Of a stretch of 47,768 nt of DNA, positions 26,409 to 34,478 are shown piece after piece. Source of the DNA: Nitrospirota bacterium (lineage in GTDB: Bacteria; Nitrospirota; Nitrospiria; SBBL01; JAADHI01); NCBI GenBank assembly GCA_029261195.1, contig JAJDBU010000022.1, forward strand, positions 1-47,768, written 5' to 3'. The position numbers and the translations under genes are program-made. Position 1 is the first letter of the stretch. Each line of letters starts with the position of its first letter. The notes under the pieces are model-generated. The model saw nothing but the letters and a program-made list of their open reading frames with translations, did not search any database and was not told the DNA's origin.

Positions 26409-26585
26409 GAAGAAATCTACTTCGGTCGAAACTTTTCAATGCGAGAGGTCGTTCGTGAAATTGACCGGGTAACATCAAAACAAATACAGTCACTGGCGAA
26501 TCAACTCTTCACATCCAAAACTCTCACATTGACTGCGCTCGGCCGAGTGACTCCAGAAACCTTTCCGGAGCAGCTCAGTACCTAG
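26409..26585 (+). pseudogene. Displaced 3' end of an M16 peptidase gene
   Basis: These 177 bases encode 58 residues plus a TAG stop, EEIYFGRNFSMREVVREIDR through FPEQLST. They align without gaps to the last 58 residues of the M16 peptidase ending at 25709 (about 42 of 58 identical). There is no start codon of its own, and the frame is not open upstream into a protease. It is therefore a remnant of a related but not identical M16 gene end, separated from the intact gene by the DUF4160-DUF2442 pair and a dispersed repeat. Confidence 0.85.
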
Positions 26586-26700
26586 GTGTCTGCTGCTATC
26601 GGTGCTGGGGGAAATACCCCTCTCTTTCATCACCGCATGACAATCCTTGTGCGGACAAACCCCTAGTTTCAAGTACTTAAGCTCTGATGAACGAGTCAAT

Positions 26701-26738
26701 AAAAAATGCCCCGCCTTAAAAAAAGACGGGGCATTTTT
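26701..26738. terminator. Bidirectional intrinsic terminator
   Basis: AAAAATGCCCCG pairs with CGGGGCATTTTT around an A-rich loop, giving A- and T-tracts on both sides. It can end transcription from the porin gene on the minus strand (stop at 26761) and from anything reading rightwards. The 115 bases before it (26586-26700) hold small inverted repeats but no gene. Confidence 0.8.
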
Positions 26739-26760
26739 CTGTCCTTCTTCGCGATCAACT

Positions 26761-27948
26761 TTAGTTGATCGCTATATCTACATCAAGTCTTGCCCGCCAC
26801 TGGCTGTCACTTGTTCCCCCGCTTTCCAGCTCAGAGATAGCAACATAAGGATGTACCACCACATCATTCATCACTCGGTACTGGACTCCAAGTCGATGAC
26901 TGTCATGATTGGTTTGAAACAGAAAGTCATCCTGAGAGGTCAAGGTCAGGACCGCATCCTGCTCGACAACTGCCCGTACATAGTAGAGCCTCCAGTTTCC
27001 CTTCTGACGGGTTGAGCCAACCGCTACGCCAACCATCCAGCCGGAGTCTTGAGGAATGTTTGCACCGGTGTTGTTGATGTATTCAACACTCAAGACCATC
27101 GGATAAGCGCTGCCATCATACAGTAAGGCGATGTAAGGGTTGATAATCTCAAAATCGGACGCGAAGCTTGAAGCGTTCAAGGTATTATTGCCGCATTTTG
27201 TCGGTCCGACACCCGTGGTCGCGTTTCCCCCACCCGTTGTTAGGTCCCCCCCGTTGTCGCAGAGAGTGGTGGCCCCGCCTTTTGAGAAATCATCGTAGTT
27301 ATAATATCCAACTGCGATATTTGTTTTCAGATGTTGCCCCAAGGAGAGCAAAACTGAGACTTGGGCAACAAAGGCGGTCATGTCATTTGTATTGTTCTCT
27401 TTGACTAGGTAATCACCCAGAATCAAATTGATGTTTTTGAGAGGACCAAGGTCTGTTGCCGTATAGGCGATGAATGCCCCCTCTGGCTGCACATCGACAT
27501 CCCAGACAAGATCACCGTAAACCGGATTTTTTTGAAAAGGGTGGGCAAATTTTCCACCTGTTAGCGAAAGCCCCGGAAGCGAATCGGGGTGGTAGTTGAC
27601 AAAAAACCGATCGAAGCTCAACTCAAAACTGTGAAATGCATTTCCGATATTTTGATGAGGAGAGTTGGGGTCATCCGGGTTTCCAGAAACAATCCGTACA
27701 CCCAAGGTGAATTCAGGACTCAATTCGTGAATGGCACCGAAGCGCAAACGCACCCGCTCCCTGTGACGGTCTGATTTATTCACGCCTTTCAGAGTGACTT
27801 GATCGAAGTCCGATTCATGCCGAAAACGCATATCCCCGAAAAAAGTTGTATCCGAAGAACCCGCAAAAGCTGAAGCGGTACAAAGTGTAAAAATGATGAG
27901 CAAAACGACAAAACCTCTTATAGTTTGTCTGATCTGTGTCATAGTCAT
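26761..27948 (-). CDS. Putative outer-membrane porin
   Basis: This 395-residue protein has a signal peptide (hydrophobic run 12-29, cleavage after ASAFA). The body alternates polar and hydrophobic residues as in beta-barrel strands, for example TTFFGDMRFRHESDF, RHRERVRLRFGAI and a terminal RARLDVDIAIN strand. It resembles the putative-porin (alginate-export or phosphate-porin-like) groups, but the substrate is unknown. A Gly/Thr-rich loop near residues 230-255 has two Cys that may form a disulfide. It lies 93 bp downstream of the carbonic anhydrase gene in the same direction, so they may be co-transcribed. Confidence 0.72.
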   Translation of the reverse strand: MTMTQIRQTIRGFVVLLIIFTLCTASAFAGSSDTTFFGDMRFRHESDFDQVTLKGVNKSDRHRERVRLRFGAIHELSPEFTLGVRIVSGNPDDPNSPHQNIGNAFHSFELSFDRFFVNYHPDSLPGLSLTGGKFAHPFQKNPVYGDLVWDVDVQPEGAFIAYTATDLGPLKNINLILGDYLVKENNTNDMTAFVAQVSVLLSLGQHLKTNIAVGYYNYDDFSKGGATTLCDNGGDLTTGGGNATTGVGPTKCGNNTLNASSFASDFEIINPYIALLYDGSAYPMVLSVEYINNTGANIPQDSGWMVGVAVGSTRQKGNWRLYYVRAVVEQDAVLTLTSQDDFLFQTNHDSHRLGVQYRVMNDVVVHPYVAISELESGGTSDSQWRARLDVDIAIN

Positions 27949-28041
27949 GGTCCTTTCAATTACCTTGGGGCTTCACCTCAATTTACCTTAGGGCTTCACC
28001 GGTTCCCATAAGTTACGGTTGTTTTTTTCAGATGATGTAAA

Positions 28042-28902
28042 TTAAGGCCAGATTTTTGAGAGAAGATCCGGATTGGTAACAAGGTTTCTTACGCCGTGTG
28101 CATGGTCTTCATCGAAAACATTGCCTTTAAACCACTTACCGACAGTCTCAATGTTAACCTTAGCGACTTTAGGGCGAACACTCCATGTCACTTGAAAAGG
28201 TGAACCTTTTTCATTGTAACCAGGTCCCGTAGTTGATCCAGCGAATTGAACAGGAGCACCAGTATTATTTGGGATGTTCATTGCTTGGTGTAGACCATCT
28301 ACTACGCTGTGCTTGCTCACTACACCGAAGTCCAAGGCATTTTTGTCATTGACTAAAACATATACCTGAGTCTCTACACGCAACTGAGGATTACCGATTG
28401 AATCACTTAGACACGAACCCAATGTTGGGCCCGGCTTGACCTGTGCGGTTGTGTGAACGTAGTGAACTTCAATCGTGTCTCCCGAGGAAAGACCACCGTG
28501 TTTGCCTGGGATGTCAAATGGCTTTAGCTCTGCTTCACTCAGATGCCCGGAATACTGGTAACCACTCTGGTATCCGTGTCCATCACCATTACCCGCATAC
28601 TTGGTAAACTCGCCACCCTTGTGTTCAGCGTTCTTGTGAAAATGAATATTACAGAGATTCATTTCCGTATAAGCGGGCGCAGAATTGAATGCACGGCCGT
28701 TATGACCAACATTTGAATCGATATCACGCGGTGCTTGAGGCCCGAAGCCTTTACCCATTGTATTTTTTGCAAGCGAGTCACGCTGTTTAGCGATCACTTG
28801 ATCAGAGACCGATCCATGTGCATCGTGACCTTCACTTGCTAGGCTGACACCTGTTTGTAGCAGCATAGACGCTGCAAGCAATATAAGAATATTTTTTTTC
28901 AT
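28042..28902 (-). CDS. Delta-class-type carbonic anhydrase, exported
   Basis: This 286-residue protein has a signal peptide (1-22, cleavage after SLA), so it should act in the periplasm. The motif CNIHFHKNAEHKG (84-96) and the later IEVHYVHTT (144-152) resemble the zinc site of carbonic anhydrases: His87, His89 and His147, with Glu145-x-His147-x-x-His150 matching the ELHLVH pattern of alpha enzymes. The overall sequence is like the delta-class family first known from diatoms and also found in bacteria. Cys84 and Cys164 could form a disulfide. Expected role: interconversion of CO2 and bicarbonate at the cell surface. The class assignment is from recall of the motif. Confidence 0.7.
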   Translation of the reverse strand: MKKNILILLAASMLLQTGVSLASEGHDAHGSVSDQVIAKQRDSLAKNTMGKGFGPQAPRDIDSNVGHNGRAFNSAPAYTEMNLCNIHFHKNAEHKGGEFTKYAGNGDGHGYQSGYQYSGHLSEAELKPFDIPGKHGGLSSGDTIEVHYVHTTAQVKPGPTLGSCLSDSIGNPQLRVETQVYVLVNDKNALDFGVVSKHSVVDGLHQAMNIPNNTGAPVQFAGSTTGPGYNEKGSPFQVTWSVRPKVAKVNIETVGKWFKGNVFDEDHAHGVRNLVTNPDLLSKIWP

Positions 28903-28942
28903 CTATTCAACCTCCATGTTATTGACCAAGTCTAAGATGTGG

Positions 28943-28971
28943 AGTATCTATCAGATACTTCCAGATACTTC
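28943..28971. promoter_or_regulatory. Candidate operator upstream of the carbonic anhydrase gene
   Basis: CAGATACTTC occurs twice in exact tandem (28952-28961 and 28962-28971), one helical turn apart. It is preceded by an inverted partner, GAGTATCT (28943-28950), so GTATCTATCAGATAC forms a palindrome-like site. The array lies 40-70 bp upstream of the carbonic anhydrase ATG, where a regulator would bind. The regulator is unknown. Confidence 0.45.
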
Positions 28972-29243
28972 AACTGAATGCTAGACAAAACTGTTTAGCA
29001 ATATGATGCTTTTAATCGCAGTTTATAATCTTGCGAAGAATAGTCTGCCTTAGACGACTCAATCCGACTTACCCATCAGTGCAGAGTGGGGGTAAGAACT
29101 GTCGCTCCCCCGTCAGTTGGGTTCCCCTCACGGTCACTGCGGGAAAGTTTTATCACAACGTATAGTTTGGATTCAATATCAGAATCGGATTTGATTAAAT
29201 TCAAGAGTTTATTGTGATGTAAACTTGATCTCGTGAGTATGAT
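28972..29243. other. Intergenic region between divergent carbonic anhydrase and porin genes
   Basis: No open frame of note is present. A hairpin pairs CTTACCC (29068-29074) with GGGTAAG (29090-29096), and further G- and C-runs up to 29150 could pair in other ways, so a small RNA or the remains of an element are possible. The rest of the 635-bp gap holds the dispersed repeat copy B and the porin promoter listed separately. Confidence 0.4.
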
Positions 29244-29326
29244 GTTCCGGGCCCTAAACTCTAACCTTCTAAAGTCCTACGAAAATAGCCTCATTAATTT
29301 TGAAAATCCTAAAATTGTGTCTATTC
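29244..29326. repeat. Dispersed repeat, copy B
   Basis: This 83-bp stretch, from GTTCC to TGTGTCTATTC, is the partner of the repeat at 26326-26407, in the same orientation. The conserved core is AAATCCT, then TGTGTCTA. It lies in the region upstream of the second porin gene. No open frame is associated with it. Confidence 0.45.
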
Positions 29327-29394
29327 TTCTGTACATGATCCGTATGCCATTGATTCTATTAGGATAAAAAAAAGAACAAGTGCAAGTTTTTTTC

Positions 29395-29423
29395 TTGTTT
29401 TCGGAACTGCTTTTTGTTAATAT
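29395..29423 (+). promoter_or_regulatory. Candidate promoter of the plus-strand porin gene
   Basis: TTGTTT (29395-29400) and TAATAT (29418-29423) are 17 bp apart. The predicted start near 29430 leaves an untranslated leader of roughly 108 bases before the porin ATG. A strong AAGGAGG lies just before that ATG. Confidence 0.5.
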
Positions 29424-29537
29424 TCCGCCGTCTGCTGACGGTTAAGCACTCACCTATGGTAGTTGAGAATGGAGAGCAAGCAGATAAAGTTTATTGCGGT
29501 GCAAGAGCAACTAACGAGAGACTAAGGAGGAAAGCGA

Positions 29538-30602
29538 ATGAAGAAAGGTAGTTTTGTTCTGAATATGTTGTTGGCGGCATTGATTGTTGTGGGTTCAGCC
29601 GGACTCGGTCGTGCAGGAGACCTGAAGGTTAACGCCTTTGTTGATGTTCTTTACATTGCGGCTGACGATCACCCCGCGCTTGATGGTGGCGCAAAAAACG
29701 TTGTTGAAGGCCAATTTGTTGCAAAGGGTGAGCTTGACGTCGAAAAGGAAACCGATGGTGTTACCTTTAGAATTGATCTTGATTTTCCATCAAGTGAGAC
29801 GGGAACGGCCACTGGTGGGGGCGGAAGTCTTGGTTCGACCCTCGCATCAACAAATATGAGTGTTACTGGTCTTCCAGGCGGGCCAAATACCTTTGCCGAG
29901 CATATCGAACAAGCAAAGTTTGTTTGGGCCATACCAGGCTTACCTCTTGACCTGAACTTGACAGGTGGTGTCTTCAACTCCCCTATCGGATACGAATCGC
30001 AGGATGCGCCTGATCGTTCTTTTGTGGCCTATGGACAACTCTTTGCGCTTGTCCCTTCAAATCTGGCGGGTATTGAACTCGCGGGTAGCATGGGTGCGTT
30101 ATCTGGAAGTGTGCTTTTTACAGATGATTGGGCTGGTGCAGCTGCTGGTCCTGTTGGAACTTTGGTGCTCCCTGCGTCTGAAGAGAACAGCTTTGGTCTT
30201 ACTCTTGGCTACTCCGATGCTAATACACCTATTCCGGACCTTTCAGTTGGTTATATCACCACCTCAGGGCCTGCTGATGCGACCCTTGATATCATCGTCT
30301 CAGGGGCGATTACCCCGATGCTTAGCTACGCTGTTGAATACCTGACCGATGATGTTGTCGATGCGGCATTTGCAGTGACCCTGGGCGCGACACACGGCAA
30401 GCATGCGCTTGGTCTCCGTTATGACAGTGTTGATACTGGTGGTGCTGCTACACCGACTTCTCTTACCGTTTCTGCGGCATGTGACCTTGCTGAAGTTTTG
30501 ACCGCAAGGCTGGAGTATGTCACATATGATTCAGATGTTTCGGGAGCAGGTTCAACCGATGCTGACATGATTCTTCTTCAGTTTGTCGCGACACTGAATT
30601 AA
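29538..30602 (+). CDS. Outer-membrane beta-barrel porin (OmpL/BBP2-like)
   Basis: This 354-residue protein has a signal peptide (1-26, ending GLGRA). The mature part is acidic and rich in Gly, Thr and alternating strands, closing with a C-terminal strand (MILLQFVATLN) of outer-membrane type. Segments such as FVWAIPGLPLDLNLTGGVFN and SPIGYESQDAPDRSF are typical of beta-barrel porin-2 (OmpL-like) proteins, in which an early strand is followed by a partner-solute loop. The gene has its own promoter and a strong AAGGAGG, and ends before a stable terminator, so it is likely highly expressed as a single gene. The solute is unknown. Confidence 0.72.
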   Translation: MKKGSFVLNMLLAALIVVGSAGLGRAGDLKVNAFVDVLYIAADDHPALDGGAKNVVEGQFVAKGELDVEKETDGVTFRIDLDFPSSETGTATGGGGSLGSTLASTNMSVTGLPGGPNTFAEHIEQAKFVWAIPGLPLDLNLTGGVFNSPIGYESQDAPDRSFVAYGQLFALVPSNLAGIELAGSMGALSGSVLFTDDWAGAAAGPVGTLVLPASEENSFGLTLGYSDANTPIPDLSVGYITTSGPADATLDIIVSGAITPMLSYAVEYLTDDVVDAAFAVTLGATHGKHALGLRYDSVDTGGAATPTSLTVSAACDLAEVLTARLEYVTYDSDVSGAGSTDADMILLQFVATLN

Positions 30603-30623
30603 GTCATCGTTATTTCTTCGTCC

Positions 30624-30650
30624 CGCATCCCCCTTTTGTAGGGGGATGCG
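30624..30650 (+). terminator. Hairpin terminator after the porin gene
   Basis: CGCATCCCCC (30624-30633) pairs perfectly with GGGGGATGCG (30641-30650) around TTTTGTA, 22 bases after the porin stop. It lacks a following T-tract but is very stable and may protect the 3' end of the porin mRNA. Confidence 0.6.
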
Positions 30651-30663
30651 AGGGCGAGGAGTT

Positions 30664-30710
30664 AAAGTGTTTTCTTATTTCGATTGAAGGTCGAAATAAG
30701 AAAACACTTT
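30664..30710. repeat. Perfect 20-bp inverted repeat
   Basis: The left arm 30664-30683 (AAAGTGTTTTCTTATTTCGA) and the right arm 30691-30710 are exact complements around a 7-base loop. The sequence is A/T-rich and has no T-tract beyond it. It lies just downstream of the porin terminator hairpin and upstream of the amt relic. Its role is unknown: a second 3' hairpin, an RNase III site or the trace of a lost element are all possible. Confidence 0.75.
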
Positions 30711-30819
30711 CTCTAGTAAGGTTTATTCCAAAATTCACTAATGGCTCAAAGACGAGCAATAGAAGTACTCAAAGGCGAGTGATCGATGATTAGGTTGATT
30801 AATCACAAAGGAGCAGAAG

Positions 30820-31044
30820 ATAAAAAGCGTAAAACTTTTCAGCCAGTTTGCCCTTCCCATCGCCTTTGTCTTCGCCTTTTCGGCGCTGCTCTGGTCTGAG
30901 GGCGGACTATCTGAAGTAACCATTCAGAAAAATTTCAATTTTGTCTGGATGCCCATTACAGTTTTTTTCGTTTTTTTCTGTAGTCCGGTTTTGCCTTCCT
31001 GGCAGCCGGTTTTACCTAGTCAAAAAAATCAGTTAATATCTTGA
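30820..31044 (+). pseudogene. amt: Relic of an ammonium transporter gene (N-terminal part)
   Basis: This 74-codon frame begins with ATA at 30820, exactly where a start codon is expected six bases after AAAGGAG. It encodes a signal-peptide-like start (KSVKLFSQFALPIAFVFAFS), then a stretch reading VWMPITVFFVFFCSP and ending KNQLIS before TGA. This aligns gaplessly with the first membrane helix of Amt proteins (AWML...TPGLALFYGG...KNVLS pattern). The remaining ten helices are missing. The next gene encodes P-II, the usual partner of Amt, which supports the identification. Start loss and truncation mark it as a pseudogene. Confidence 0.7.
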
Positions 31045-31113
31045 CGAAGGCGACGTAACCTGCTGAATCAAAAAACTAGATCACTGAAACCGATAAGGTC
31101 TTTCGGTCAATGA

Positions 31114-31464
<351 letters not shown>

Positions 31465-31488
31465 TTCAAGTTCGATATTCCTTCTTTA

Positions 31489-31530
31489 TCAGGGGAAGAT
31501 CCGGGTATTCTGTCTCAGGTCTTCCCCTGA
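31489..31530 (+). terminator. Intrinsic terminator after the P-II gene
   Basis: TCAGGGGAAGA (31489-31499) pairs perfectly with TCTTCCCCTGA (31520-31530), followed by a T-rich stretch. It separates the P-II transcript from the mrp operon. Confidence 0.8.
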
Positions 31531-31618
31531 TTTATTTCCTTCTTTTTCCGTCAATTTATTGTAAATATTCCTCATATTCCGTTATCTATGCCCTATTTTT
31601 TTTAGGGTTTCCTTTTCA

Positions 31619-31646
31619 TTGACAACTCATTTCCCCGTGGTATAGT
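31619..31646 (+). promoter_or_regulatory. Candidate promoter of the mrp operon
   Basis: A perfect TTGACA (31619-31624) and TATAGT (31641-31646) are separated by 16 bp, about 60 bp upstream of mrpA. This is the best consensus promoter in the window. Confidence 0.65.
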
Positions 31647-31704
31647 TGTAATACTTTTTTGATATTATTTCTCTCATTGTTGATGGGTTAAAACTTCTAC
31701 ATTG

Positions 31705-34059
31705 ATGACGATTCTTAGCATAGTCTTTCTCCCTTTTGCGGCTTCCCTACTGATTTTGCTGCTCTCTCCAAAGCTTCAAAAGTTGGATGTGGGGAAGACG
31801 CTCGGCGCAGTCGTTGCCGCTGTTCCCCTCATCGTATTTTCGCTCATCATTTCTTTAATCGGACAGGCTGCGCACACCTTCCATATCCCCTGGGTAGAGT
31901 CCTACGGCATTGAGCTTTCTTTCCTCGTCGATGGTTTAAGTATCCTCTTCGGGATGTTAATTTCCGGGATCGGGCTCCTAGTGGTGATTTATTCCACTTG
32001 GTATCTCTCCGACAAAGAAGACAAGGTGAAATTCTACATCTACCTCATGATGTTTATGGGGGCCATGCTGGGTGTGGTTTTTTCCAATAACCTGATTGGA
32101 CTGTTTACCTTCTGGGAGCTCACCAGTATCAGTTCTTTCCTGCTCATCGGTTTTTGGTATCACAAGGAGGCCTCACGCTACGGCGCCATGAAGGCCCTGA
32201 TTATTACGGGTTTCGGCGGTATCGCCATGCTCGCGGGCTTTGTTCTGCTCTATGCCATTACCGACACCTTCGATATCTCTAAAATCCTGACGATGGGCGA
32301 CGTCATCCGAAGCAGCAGCTTGTATGTGCCTGCCCTCGTTTTGATATTTCTGGGTTGCGCAACCAAATCGGCACAGTTTCCCTTCCATGTCTGGTTGCCC
32401 AATGCCATGGAAGCCCCAACCCCCATCAGCGCCTACCTTCACTCCGCAACGATGGTCAAGGCGGGACTCTTCCTTGTCGCAAGGCTTTCTCCTGCATTTT
32501 CGGGGACGGCCTTTTGGACCTGCCTTGTGGCGGGGGCCGGATTGACCACCATGCTGGTCGGCGGTGTGCTCGCCATTCGGCAGACCGATTTGAAGGGTTT
32601 ACTGGCCTATTCGACCATTAGCCAGCTCGGCATGATTATGGCGATGTTCGGCTTCGGCACCCAATACAGTGTTGAAGCCGCGATTGTTCATATCCTGAAC
32701 CACGCCTCATTCAAGGCCGCTCTTTTCATGGTGGTCGGCATTATTGATCATGGTTGCGGCACCCGCGATTTAAAATACGTCGGCAATTTAAAAAAAGACA
32801 TGCCGCATTCCTTTAAGATTGCACTGGTGGGATGCCTGTCTATGGCCGGTTTACCGATCTTCGGTGGTTTTATCAGCAAGGAAATGTTTTATGAATCAGC
32901 CCTGCATATTCCCTTTGTGACGGTGCCGGGTCTCATTCCCGCCTTTGTTGTGTTTGCCAGTATTTTTACTTTTGCCTACTCCTTCAAATTCCTGATTTGG
33001 GGCTTCTTCAAGGAAGCCCCCGGACACCCGCCCAAACATGCACACGAAGCCCCGATGCTGGGTTGGATTTCTGCAGCAATCCTGGCGAGCATTGCCGTAC
33101 TCCTAGGTGTCGCCCCCGGACTTTTTAGCCATTCCATCCTGGAACCGGCCGCCGCCGCCGTTTCCGGACAGCCCGCACATCTGCATCTGGCCCTGTGGCA
33201 TGGTGTGAACACGCCCCTCGTGATGAGTTTATTTACGGTGATTCCGGGCACATTCCTCTTTCTTCGCCTAAATAAGGTCACTGCGTTCCAATCCAAAATT
33301 GCGGCGAAGCTGCCTCACTTCAACCCGAACTTTCTATACAATCGTGGCTTCCTGGGGGGCATTCCCTCAGTGGCGCGGCGTAGTCTCTTGCAGATTCAAA
33401 GCGGTTACCTGAAACGCTATCTCTTCATGATTGTTTCTTTTGTAATCACTGCGGTGCTGTTGTTTTCACTCTTCAAAGGCTGGACGTTAAGCTACGACGG
33501 CTTGACAGCGGCAGGCATCACGATCCCTCAGTTACTCACCTTTACCTTGATCGTCTGCGCCGCTCTAGCGACCATTCGATTTAAAAACCGGATTTCCGCG
33601 ATTTTGTCTCTCGGCATGACAGGCTTCCTGGTGGCCTTCTTTTATGTGCTGATGGGCGCCCCGGATTTAGCCCTGACGCAATTTCTGGTTGAAGCCATCT
33701 CTGTCATTTTAATCCTGCTCGTCTTCTATTTGGTGCCGCCCTACTTTGAGGAAAAGACCCACAAGACCGCAAAATCACTGGATGTGGTGCTTTCGGTCTT
33801 TGTCGGTGTGGTGATGACCTATTACATGGCGATGGTCATGGACAGCCATTTTACCGAGTCTATTGCCCATTACTATCTGGAAATGAGCGAAAAGCTGGCG
33901 GGGGGCAGAAATGTCGTCAACGTTGTCATCGTCGATTTCAGAGGCTTTGATACGATGGGGGAGATTTCCGTTTTCTCGATCGCGGCCCTAGCCGTTTATG
34001 CCATGCTGAAACTCAAAAAGAAACCAAAGCTAGGCAAAGAGGGAGACTCGGGACTTTGA
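31705..34059 (+). CDS. mrpA: Na+/H+ antiporter subunit A (MrpA)
   Basis: This 784-residue inner-membrane protein is the largest subunit of the Mrp (multiple resistance and pH) antiporter, which exchanges Na+ for H+ as a seven-subunit complex. The N-terminal about 500 residues form a NuoL-like proton-conducting unit. Glu138 in FTFWELTS corresponds to the essential Glu140 of characterised MrpA proteins. The C-terminal part contains the DUF4040-type region (SAILSLGMTGFLVAFFYVLM, GAPDLALTQFLVE). The start is ATG 31705; a TTG one codon earlier is in frame and no ribosome site is obvious. It overlaps mrpB as TTGA. Confidence 0.93.
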   Translation: MTILSIVFLPFAASLLILLLSPKLQKLDVGKTLGAVVAAVPLIVFSLIISLIGQAAHTFHIPWVESYGIELSFLVDGLSILFGMLISGIGLLVVIYSTWYLSDKEDKVKFYIYLMMFMGAMLGVVFSNNLIGLFTFWELTSISSFLLIGFWYHKEASRYGAMKALIITGFGGIAMLAGFVLLYAITDTFDISKILTMGDVIRSSSLYVPALVLIFLGCATKSAQFPFHVWLPNAMEAPTPISAYLHSATMVKAGLFLVARLSPAFSGTAFWTCLVAGAGLTTMLVGGVLAIRQTDLKGLLAYSTISQLGMIMAMFGFGTQYSVEAAIVHILNHASFKAALFMVVGIIDHGCGTRDLKYVGNLKKDMPHSFKIALVGCLSMAGLPIFGGFISKEMFYESALHIPFVTVPGLIPAFVVFASIFTFAYSFKFLIWGFFKEAPGHPPKHAHEAPMLGWISAAILASIAVLLGVAPGLFSHSILEPAAAAVSGQPAHLHLALWHGVNTPLVMSLFTVIPGTFLFLRLNKVTAFQSKIAAKLPHFNPNFLYNRGFLGGIPSVARRSLLQIQSGYLKRYLFMIVSFVITAVLLFSLFKGWTLSYDGLTAAGITIPQLLTFTLIVCAALATIRFKNRISAILSLGMTGFLVAFFYVLMGAPDLALTQFLVEAISVILILLVFYLVPPYFEEKTHKTAKSLDVVLSVFVGVVMTYYMAMVMDSHFTESIAHYYLEMSEKLAGGRNVVNVVIVDFRGFDTMGEISVFSIAALAVYAMLKLKKKPKLGKEGDSGL

Positions 34060-34478
34060 GTACAGTCATTTTCAAAACCATTACCCGGGCCGTCGTGCCT
34101 CTCTTAATGATTTTTTCCCTCTACCTGCTGCTCCGAGGGCATCAACTGCCCGGAGGCGGATTTATCGCCGGCCTCATGACTTCATCCGGCATCCTTTTGA
34201 TCTATCTGGCCTATGGTTATCGCTTTGACTGGAAACATCGCGGCGCATTTTTCTACTACCTCTTTTCCGGAGGACTCGCCCTTTCTTTTCTCGTGGGTAT
34301 GGCTGGATTGTTCTTCGGAGGGACTTTTTTAAAAAGCGGCGTCTCCCATGTTCACATGCCTCTCATCAACGAAGACTGGGAATTCGCATCGGCGGCCATC
34401 TTTGACTTTGGCGTCTACTTTGTCGTCTGCGGAGTCTGTGTCACCCTCATGACCTTGCTGGGGGAGGAGAAGGCGTGA
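34056..34478 (+). CDS. mrpB: Na+/H+ antiporter subunit B (MrpB)
   Basis: This 140-residue membrane protein has about four helices and the MrpB signature LRGHQLPGGGFIAGLM near the N-terminus. The start is TTG, overlapping the mrpA stop, which implies translational coupling. The protein is of normal length and fits between MrpA and MrpC as in other seven-gene clusters. Confidence 0.92.
   Translation: MSTVIFKTITRAVVPLLMIFSLYLLLRGHQLPGGGFIAGLMTSSGILLIYLAYGYRFDWKHRGAFFYYLFSGGLALSFLVGMAGLFFGGTFLKSGVSHVHMPLINEDWEFASAAIFDFGVYFVVCGVCVTLMTLLGEEKA

Noticed and set aside
30993-31012. A possible sigma-54 site (CTGGCA...) upstream of the P-II gene
   Set aside because: The -12 part lacks the GC dinucleotide at the right spacing, and the sequence is explained as part of the amt relic coding region.
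31702-31704. TTG as the mrpA start
   Set aside because: An ATG follows immediately in frame at 31705 and is the simpler choice; neither has a clear ribosome site.
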